A stretch of 64,000 nt of DNA. Origin: Alphaproteobacteria bacterium (lineage in GTDB: Bacteria > Pseudomonadota > Alphaproteobacteria > Paracaedibacterales > CAIULA01). The notes beneath the pieces are model-generated. The model saw nothing but the letters and a program-made list of their open reading frames with translations. It ran no database searches and was not told the DNA's origin. This document shows, one piece after another, positions 58,169 through 64,000 of this stretch. The stretch is from the NCBI GenBank assembly GCA_019749935.1, contig JAIEPD010000027.1, forward strand, positions 1 to 64,000, read 5' to 3'. Position 1 is the first letter of the stretch. Every line of letters begins with the position of its first letter. Made by a program: the position numbers and the translations under genes.

Positions 58169-58382
58169 AAAATACTTTCTTTTAAAGAAAATTAAATATT
58201 ATATAAATACTATATATATTATAATGATATATATAGTATAAAAAAATTAAAAGTCAAGCTCTGTGTTGTTTTAAAAAATATAACTACATTCTCACATACT
58301 ATCGTCGAGATATTAGCCCAAATGACAATGCACCTGATAACCTGAGTTTGGGATTAATAAACGGACAAGCTGCTAAATGGAT
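58169..58382. other. AT-rich region upstream of the island gene
   Basis: 58195-58250 is almost pure A/T with TATATA runs and likely holds the minus-strand promoter of the 260-residue gene, although I cannot fix its boxes. The rest shows no gene; a 64-codon minus-strand frame at 58299-58493 is probably chance. Confidence 0.45.
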
Positions 58383-58466
58383 CCTATGATCGCGTTTCGC
58401 TTGCCATAGGAAAACTGATGTGTATTCAGTAAAAAAATACAGTTTTCCTGTGGCCCTGATCGCAGG
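58383..58466. repeat. Inverted repeat upstream of the kinase remnant
   Basis: CCATAGGAAAACTG (58404-58417) pairs with CAGTTTTCCTGTGG (58440-58453), one mismatch, with a 22-base loop. Outside, CCTATGATC (58383-58391) pairs with GATCGCAGG (58458-58466), two mismatches. No T-tract. Confidence 0.6.
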
Positions 58467-58522
58467 ACTTATGGTTGCATCATAACAACACACTGCCTAT
58501 CACGGTTTTATCCAAATTTTAA

Positions 58523-58849
58523 TCCAGAATCACGTTAATAAGCAATGCGATTAAGTTCAGATCAGAAAAACCACTTATGATCGAAATCTTTAGTATTGAA
58601 AACGATATTTTTTGGGAAATTCATATACTCGATAATGGTATAGGTATTGAAGAAGAGTACCACGATAGTGTATTTGACGTGTTTAAACGCCTTAACAGTA
58701 AGCATCATTACGAAGGCTCAGGCGTAGGTCTTTCTATCTGCAAAAGAATTGTTGAGGGACATGGGGGTACAATTAGCGTTCAGTCTATTCCCACAGGCGG
58801 TTGTGATTTTATAATAAAAGTTCCCAAATTTTTTATAAAGGATTCCTAA
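58523..58849 (+). pseudogene. Histidine-kinase ATPase-domain remnant
   Basis: The frame from 58523 reads the N-box LISNAIKF, then G1 DNGIGI, F-box-like VFDVFKRLNSKHH and G2 GSGVGLSICKRIVEGHGG, the full order of a HATPase_c domain of a hybrid or phytochrome-like sensor kinase. The sensor and the phospho-accepting histidine domain are missing; a stop codon sits directly upstream at 58520. An ATG at 58577 could give a 90-residue peptide lacking the N-box, which could not be a kinase. It ends 2 bases before the arnA-like stop. Confidence 0.8.
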
Positions 58850-58851
58850 TC

Positions 58852-59790
58852 TTAAAAATCAGAATTTTGAAAAACTTTCCCAACTTTTAATTTGGGAGAG
58901 ATATCTGATTTTAAATCATTCTTCAGATAAATCTTTTCAACTCTAATTCGCTGATCTCCGTTTCCACAGGCAACTTCTATTTCATCTACAAAGCTGTTTG
59001 TAATTTGACCAGGTGATGCTAAAGGCGCCGCCTCTAAAGTCGGAGATTTACTTTTCATCATCCACACCTCTTCGCCATCCAGAAGCGTAAAAGCCGGCGG
59101 ATATTGAGGGTAAGGCTGTAATGATCTTATAAGATTATGAATCTGAATCGCTGATTGATTCCAATCAATCTGACTGTCTTTGCGGTCTCTGCCCCCAAAA
59201 TATGATGCCAAAGAATGATCTTGGATAATACGCGGCGCTGTCCCCTGTTTTAGAGAAGCGAGTTGTCTTTTTAAAACCTTTTGAGCAGCTTCATTAATTT
59301 TTTCCATTAGCATTCCAGCTGTGTCGGTATTTTTGATTTCAACCGCTTCTTGATCAACAATATCCCCAGCATCAGGCGCCTTTACCATATAGTGAAGTGT
59401 CGCCCCTGTTTTTGATTCCCCATGAATAATTACCCAATTCACTGGACACCGCCCCCGGTATTTTGGCAATAAAGACCCATGCATATTCAAAGCGCCTAGG
59501 CTTGGAATATCCAAAATCTCTTGAGCGATCATTTGCCGATAATAAAACGAAAAGATTATATCTGGCTTTAAGCCTTGAATTATCTCGATGATTTCTGGTG
59601 TATTTGGTGACAAAGGCGTAAAAACAGGAATTCCATTTTCCCTTGCGAGCTTTTCTACAGAATCAAACCAGATATGTTCTTTTGGTGAGTCTTGATGGGT
59701 AAAGACAGCGGCAATATTCTCGCCTTCTGCCAACAAAAACTTCAAACAATCGTGTCCTAGCTGACTATAGGCAAAAACAACATATCTCAT
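58852..59790 (-). CDS. ArnA-type formyltransferase (UDP-Ara4N formyltransferase-like)
   Basis: 312 residues. N-terminal formyl-THF-dependent transferase domain with NMHGSLLPKYRGRCPVNW (catalytic Asn and His) and the DAGDIVDQ aspartate, then a C-terminal barrel (to about 305). It matches the formyltransferase half of ArnA rather than methionyl-tRNA formyltransferase, and the decarboxylase half is absent. It overlaps the ArnC-like gene by 4 bases, so both probably act on UDP-4-amino-arabinose for lipid A modification. A different amino-sugar is possible. Its 3' end is duplicated at 56934. Confidence 0.85.
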   Translation of the reverse strand: MRYVVFAYSQLGHDCLKFLLAEGENIAAVFTHQDSPKEHIWFDSVEKLARENGIPVFTPLSPNTPEIIEIIQGLKPDIIFSFYYRQMIAQEILDIPSLGALNMHGSLLPKYRGRCPVNWVIIHGESKTGATLHYMVKAPDAGDIVDQEAVEIKNTDTAGMLMEKINEAAQKVLKRQLASLKQGTAPRIIQDHSLASYFGGRDRKDSQIDWNQSAIQIHNLIRSLQPYPQYPPAFTLLDGEEVWMMKSKSPTLEAAPLASPGQITNSFVDEIEVACGNGDQRIRVEKIYLKNDLKSDISPKLKVGKVFQNSDF

Positions 59791-60746
59791 TTCTTTTCGA
59801 TAATTTCCCTGATAACAAAGCGAGGCCTGTGGCTAAGGCTTTGAAAAATTCGCCCTAAATATTCACCGACGAGGCCAATTCCCATAATCACAACGCTTAC
59901 TAAAAAGAACAAAATAGCAAAAAGGGTAAAAACCCCTTCAACTTCTGGTCCAATTAATAAGCGCCTTCCTACCATATACACAACCAAAAGGCCGCTTAGA
60001 AAGGAAATGACCATACCAAACATTGTAAAGAGTTGCAGCGGGACAAGGGAGAATCCTGTAATGAGGTCAAAATTCAATCTTATGAGTTTGTATAAGTTGT
60101 ATTTCGATTCTCCAGCTGCCCTTGCATCATGCTTAACCTCTACCTCTGTAGGGTTGGTAGAAAATTTATAGGCCAGTGCTGGAATAAAAGTGGACCTCTC
60201 TTCAGAAGAGATAATCTGATTCACAATTGATCGGCTATAGGCCCTTAACATACAACCTTGATCGCGCATATGAATATCTGTAATTTGCTCTCTGACAAGA
60301 TTAACCAACTTTGAAATGTACGTTCTAAAGAATGTATCTTTTCGGCTATCACGATAACTTCCGACGCAATCATAACCCTCTTCCATTTTTGCAACAAGTT
60401 TGCCGATTTCCTCCGGCGGGTTTTGAAGGTCTGCATCAAGGGTAATCACAAAATCTCCGCGACTAATCTCAAAAGCTGCAATAATGGCCATGTGTTGACC
60501 AAAATTACCATGAAAATCGATAACTCTCACTTTATCGGGATGCGTTTTATGGAAACCAGCCAAGATCTCCAGTGATTTATCTTTGCTGCCATCGTTTGTG
60601 AAGATAATTTCATAACTTTTCCCCAAGCAATCGAGGCTTTTAATAAGACGGCTCGATAACGCAGGTAAATTTTCTTCTTCGTTGTAAACAGGAATGACAA
60701 TTGATAAGTAAGGAATGCCACTCGTTGATTTGCTTTTGGATTTCAT
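59787..60746 (-). CDS. arnC: ArnC-type undecaprenyl-phosphate glycosyltransferase
   Basis: GT2 enzyme attaching formamido-arabinose (or a related sugar) to undecaprenyl phosphate. SIVIPVYNEEENLPAL, FTNDGSKDKS, GNFGQHMAIIAAFE, TLDADLQNPPEE and MRDQGCMLRAYSRSIV follow ArnC closely; two C-terminal membrane segments (about 230-255 and 270-300) are present. 319 residues. Between proC (gap 2) and the arnA-like gene (overlap 4), so one operon. In E. coli this modification lowers polymyxin binding; that role here is inference. Confidence 0.88.
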   Translation of the reverse strand: MKSKSKSTSGIPYLSIVIPVYNEEENLPALSSRLIKSLDCLGKSYEIIFTNDGSKDKSLEILAGFHKTHPDKVRVIDFHGNFGQHMAIIAAFEISRGDFVITLDADLQNPPEEIGKLVAKMEEGYDCVGSYRDSRKDTFFRTYISKLVNLVREQITDIHMRDQGCMLRAYSRSIVNQIISSEERSTFIPALAYKFSTNPTEVEVKHDARAAGESKYNLYKLIRLNFDLITGFSLVPLQLFTMFGMVISFLSGLLVVYMVGRRLLIGPEVEGVFTLFAILFFLVSVVIMGIGLVGEYLGRIFQSLSHRPRFVIREIIEKK

Positions 60747-60748
60747 TT

Positions 60749-61525
60749 TTATTTACCTTGCCCAAGCTCAATCGCTCTATCTCTTGCTGCTTTTGTTGCT
60801 TTTTTTAATACTCCTCCCAAAGAACAGGGGGAATTTGTCTCCATCAAAGAAGATAATGCAGCGGCTGTGGTTCCATTTGGGCTTGTGACTTGTTGTCTTA
60901 AGATTGCTGGAGACTCTATCATATTGTCTAAAACCGCTCCAGCGCCTATTGCAGTCTGGCGCGCCAAAAGGCTAGCAATTTCTTGTTGTAATCCAAGCTC
61001 TACACCTGATTTTTCTAACTCTTCAACCATTAAATAAAAGTAAGCCGGCCCACTTCCAGCAATTGCAGTTACTGCGTCCATTTGATTTTCGTCCTGCAAC
61101 CAGATAATCTCGCCTACGTTTGAGAATAACTCTTCAGCAATCTCGGGTTCAGAATGATTACTGACCATAACACTCATTCCCTTTTGAAAACGAGCAGGAA
61201 GATTTGGCATGACCCTAACAACTCTTTGGTTTGCTTTTAAATGAGATTTGAAAAAAGAAATGGGAACACCGGCTGCAATACTTATCCATAAAATCCCTGG
61301 ATCATCAAAACGAGATCGGTAAGCATCTATAATTTCAGGAAGAAGTTGAGGTTTCACAGCTAAAATAATAGCTTCTGGACAATAATTCTCACCAATCTCA
61401 TCAATAGATTTTAAGCAATCCTTTTGAGAAGGATCAACAATTGTAAGTTTGTGAAGTTTTTTCCATACAGCTGCAAGTGCTGATCCCATTGCCCCACAAC
61501 CGACCATTAGTACTTTTCTTTGCAT
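60749..61525 (-). CDS. proC: Pyrroline-5-carboxylate reductase
   Basis: Last step of proline synthesis. GCGAMGSALAAV nucleotide loop, RVMPNLPARFQKGM, AIAGSGPAYFYLMVEEL and VTSPNGTTAAAL (usually SPGGTT). ATG 61525 is chosen because the Rossmann fold begins immediately after it and AAGAAGGG precedes it; ATG 61546 is the alternative. About 258 residues. No other proline gene is nearby. Confidence 0.93.
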   Translation of the reverse strand: MQRKVLMVGCGAMGSALAAVWKKLHKLTIVDPSQKDCLKSIDEIGENYCPEAIILAVKPQLLPEIIDAYRSRFDDPGILWISIAAGVPISFFKSHLKANQRVVRVMPNLPARFQKGMSVMVSNHSEPEIAEELFSNVGEIIWLQDENQMDAVTAIAGSGPAYFYLMVEELEKSGVELGLQQEIASLLARQTAIGAGAVLDNMIESPAILRQQVTSPNGTTAAALSSLMETNSPCSLGGVLKKATKAARDRAIELGQGK

Positions 61526-61623
61526 AGACCCTTCTTTAAATCCCATAGGAATTTTCCACCTATAGAAGATGCGCTATTCTTGAAAATCATGCAAGTGGGT
61601 TACTTTACGAATCAAACAATAAT

Positions 61624-61878
61624 TCAGCCCAACAAAGGATCCAGATTTCCTGCCTTGTTCAACGCGTACAGATCATCGCATCCACCGATATGAGCCCCAT
61701 TAATAAAGATTTGCGGAACGCTTGTCCGGCCTCCGGCTTTCTCTGTCATAGATTTTCTAAGTTCAGCATCAAAACTAACGTCAATCTCTGTATAAACGCA
61801 ATCTTTTTGATCCAATAGTTTTTTTGCACGAACGCAATAAGGACAAGTTGTGGTTGTGTAAATTTCGATAAGGGCCAT
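61624..61878 (-). CDS. grxC: Glutaredoxin 3
   Basis: Dithiol glutaredoxin with the redox CPYC motif (TTTTCPYCVRAKKLL), TSVPQIFI cis-proline and GGCDDL. ATG 61878 gives the standard 84-residue protein; the TTG at 61884 is less likely. Uses glutathione, possibly serving ribonucleotide reductase. 37 bases after lpxK. Confidence 0.95.
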   Translation of the reverse strand: MALIEIYTTTTCPYCVRAKKLLDQKDCVYTEIDVSFDAELRKSMTEKAGGRTSVPQIFINGAHIGGCDDLYALNKAGNLDPLLG

Positions 61879-61915
61879 GCTCAAACACTCTTTAATTAAT
61901 ACAGATTTTTAATTT

Positions 61916-62869
61916 TTAGACAGGAAATTTTTCAAGAAGCAAATTTCCAATTTCCTCGGCATTATCAAATTTCAACTGAATTGGCAAAATATCAACGCGC
62001 TTTCTATAATCGAAAGGTATACGCAACAGATCCTTTGCTGTTGTGATTAATTTACTTTCATGATGCTCTGCAATTTTTAATAACCGCTGAATATCCGTAA
62101 TTGTATAAGGATGATGATCAGCAAAGGCTATAAATTCACGAACTATGTAATTATTCTGCTCAAGTGAATGGCGGAATTTTTCTGGATAGCCAATACCCGC
62201 AAAAGCCACAACGGGCTCTAAAGTCTGAGGGCTTGAACAACTCAGCCTAGCCCCAAATTGCCCTTTTACCTTTAACTTAAAGGGGTTACCTTTTCCAATA
62301 ACAACAACCGCATGCGCCCTTTTCAGTCCTTTTTGTATAGGTTCTCGCAACGGTCCTGCTGGGAACACTAATTGATTTCCAAAGCCTTGGATTGCATCAA
62401 TAACAATCAAGCTAAAATCTTTAAATAAGCTTGGGTTTTGAAGACCATCATCCATGACAATAATTGTGGCTCCAGCTCGTTTTGCTGCCCTTGCTGACGC
62501 TATTCGGTCACTACCGATCCAAGTTGGGGCTACTTGAGCAAGCAAAAGAGGCTCATCCCCTACTTGCAAATAAGAATGTTCATGAGGATCCACAAGAACA
62601 GTATCTTTCAGATATCCGCCGTATCCCCTACTCAAAATATGGGGCACATGGCCAATAGATTTTAAAATCTCAACAAGAGCCATAACGGTGGGCGTTTTTC
62701 CAGCACCACCCATGACGATATTGCCAACACAAATTACCGGAATTTCAACCTTTATCGGCGTGATTCTTCCTTCACGCCAGGTTGATGCCTGGTGATATAG
62801 CCAAGAGATGGGCCTTAAAGCCTGGCTTATTCCGAAGGTATGATTCCAAAATTGTGGGTTCTTTAGCAT
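61916..62869 (-). CDS. lpxK: Tetraacyldisaccharide 4'-kinase
   Basis: Phosphorylates the lipid A precursor at the 4' position on the inner membrane. The P-loop is VGNIVMGGAGKTPTV, followed by SRGYGG and the DDGLQNPSL motif. 317 residues, normal. Together with the ArnA/ArnC-like pair downstream it marks a lipid A region and shows that the organism makes LPS. Confidence 0.95.
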   Translation of the reverse strand: MLKNPQFWNHTFGISQALRPISWLYHQASTWREGRITPIKVEIPVICVGNIVMGGAGKTPTVMALVEILKSIGHVPHILSRGYGGYLKDTVLVDPHEHSYLQVGDEPLLLAQVAPTWIGSDRIASARAAKRAGATIIVMDDGLQNPSLFKDFSLIVIDAIQGFGNQLVFPAGPLREPIQKGLKRAHAVVVIGKGNPFKLKVKGQFGARLSCSSPQTLEPVVAFAGIGYPEKFRHSLEQNNYIVREFIAFADHHPYTITDIQRLLKIAEHHESKLITTAKDLLRIPFDYRKRVDILPIQLKFDNAEEIGNLLLEKFPV

Positions 62870-63176
62870 TTTTTATTGCAAATAAGTCATGTTAAAATAA
62901 AAGTGTCTTCTAATTTATTTTTAATACGGAAGTATTAACAAATCGATAATACTTGCCAAACTTTAGGGAAAAATTAAAAAATCTTTAAGACCACAATCTT
63001 ATAGCATTTTTTGTTTACTTATGTATACACGATAATTAAAAAAGTATAGACTTTATAGATAAATATCCCCATAAAACTTAATAAGCTTGTCATATATCTT
63101 TTGTAGCCCCTTTCAAGATTAGAAAAAAATACCTGAAACTGTTATACGAATTATAGAAAATAAAATAAGTTTACAT
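62870..63176. other. AT-rich divergent intergenic region
   Basis: 307 bases between lpxK (-) and the AmpG-like gene (+). Strongly A/T-rich with several possible -10 boxes; I cannot choose promoters with confidence. No tRNA or long hairpin seen. Confidence 0.45.
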
Positions 63177-64000
63177 ATGCTATCAATTTACCTCCACCGC
63201 CCTCTTCTCATTCTCCTGGCCCTTGGGTTTGTAAGTGGCGTTCCTTTTCTTTTAACGCTTTCTACTTTAAGTTTTTGGCTAACAGAACTTCATGTCAGTA
63301 AAAGCGTTATTGGGCTTTTTATGCTCGCAAGCTTGCCCTATAGCCTCAAATTTCTGTGGTCACCTTTTATAGATTCCTTTTCAGTTCCTTATTTAACAAA
63401 AACTTTTAGCCGGCGGAAAAGTTGGTCACTTTTAGCACAAGCGGGTACTTTTATCAGTATCATAGCGTTGGGGCTTAGTAACCCAGAAAAAAATCTATTT
63501 CTAACTGGCGTTTTTGCCTTTCTTGTTTCTTTCTTTGCAGCAACTCAAGACATTATTACAGATGCTTATCGCATTGAATTGCTTCATGAAAAGTCAACAG
63601 GAGCTGGCGCTGCTATGGAAACAATTGGGTTTCGCCTGGGGATGTTAACATCGGGAGCAGGCACACTCTACCTTGCGGCTTGTTTAAACTGGACGCTCGC
63701 CTACTGCCTCACAGCTTTAACCGGAATCTTGGGCATTATTGCTGTTTTAATGCTTAAAGAACCTTCAATTAAACATGAGCAAAAGATCAAGGAAAAACCC
63801 CCGACAACATTTATAAACAGCTTTTATCAAATTTATTCAAATTCATGGAAAGACCTTTTAAAAAAATCTTATTTTCCCTACCTCCTTCTGTTTATTTTTT
63901 GCTTTAAAATGGGGGATACAGTTTTAAATTCAATGTCGACTCCCTTTTTGTATGAACTTGGCTTTAGCAAAATTGAATATGCTAATGTTACAAAATTTTT
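63177..64000 (+). CDS. ampG: AmpG-like MFS transporter (3' end cut by window)
   Basis: The open frame from ATG 63177 runs off the window end (274 codons). It is a multi-helix MFS protein: LALGFVSGVPFLLTLSTLSFWLTE, LPYSLKFLWSPFIDSF, the FFAATQDIITDAYRIELL motif and ETIGFRLGMLTSGAG are typical of AmpG, the permease importing anhydro-muropeptides for cell-wall recycling. This links to the Slt-type transglycosylase at 45746. In intracellular bacteria AmpG-like proteins have also been described as other transporters, so substrate is not certain. Confidence 0.88.
   Translation, partial: MLSIYLHRPLLILLALGFVSGVPFLLTLSTLSFWLTELHVSKSVIGLFMLASLPYSLKFLWSPFIDSFSVPYLTKTFSRRKSWSLLAQAGTFISIIALGLSNPEKNLFLTGVFAFLVSFFAATQDIITDAYRIELLHEKSTGAGAAMETIGFRLGMLTSGAGTLYLAACLNWTLAYCLTALTGILGIIAVLMLKEPSIKHEQKIKEKPPTTFINSFYQIYSNSWKDLLKKSYFPYLLLFIFCFKMGDTVLNSMSTPFLYELGFSKIEYANVTKF

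Noticed and set aside
58299-58493. 64-codon minus-strand frame
   Set aside because: It spans the inverted repeat, has no SD or recognisable protein, and is short; treated as chance.

Overview
The window is AT-rich and almost fully coding. Gene content points to an alphaproteobacterium: hflK-hflC-degP, an ELM1-family gene joined to ycgN, mlaE-mlaF after alr, mdh-sucCDAB in one run, and DUF2155. Several traits fit a host-associated, probably intracellular lineage such as the Holosporales: an organophosphate antiporter for host-type sugar phosphates, a type VI secretion tip cassette, many Sec-exported proteins of unknown function, decayed genes and dispersed palindromic repeats. The taxonomic call is inference; no rRNA is present to confirm it.

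Layout. 1-4380 (+): the 3' part of gyrB and a class A penicillin-binding protein. 4409-11800 (-): a LuxR-type regulator, HU, tilS, trxB, the antiporter, dnaA, a TssJ-like lipoprotein and phhB. 11896-15910: a zincin-like protein, pgk (-), folP, a small acidic exported protein with its own promoter and terminator, and a GGDEF protein. 15929-19269: an exported protein with an aminoglycoside-phosphotransferase-like kinase core (-), a GT9 glycosyltransferase and a LOG-family protein. 19405-23173 (+): vgrG, an acidic MORN-type protein and a DUF4280 PAAR-like protein, the most striking accessory unit. 23180-28315: mrp (-) and hflK-hflC-degP. 28332-29177: palindromic repeats and a frameshifted gene. 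29170-33302: purC-bolA-grxD-prmC (-) facing an Atm1-type exporter. 33373-41634: an orphan gene, ELM1/ycgN, a small exported protein, ruvAB-alr-mlaE-mlaF and pgi.

41653-44353 holds a DUF2155 gene whose upstream reading frame runs through repeat units, a broken gene for an exported protein of about 563 residues, and a 128-bp inverted repeat. 44354-56385 carries smpB-dapA (-), slt, a DnaJ-domain protein, an esterase and mdh-sucC-sucD-sucA-sucB. 56380-58851 is a small accessory island: a P-loop kinase, a duplicated 3' fragment of the formyltransferase gene, long hairpins, an unknown exported protein and a histidine-kinase remnant. 58852-62869 (-) carries lpxK-grxC-proC-arnC-arnA(FT), and the window ends inside an AmpG-like transporter gene.

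Together the genes cover replication and repair (gyrB, dnaA, ruvAB, HU), envelope building and recycling (PBP1A, Slt, AmpG, Alr, DapA, LpxK, Ara4N enzymes, Mla), the second half of the TCA cycle, Fe-S and redox handling (Mrp, Grx4, BolA, Atm1, TrxB, Grx3), and a set of exported or T6SS-linked proteins likely aimed at a host or competitor. I see no tRNA, rRNA, CRISPR array or intact insertion sequence.
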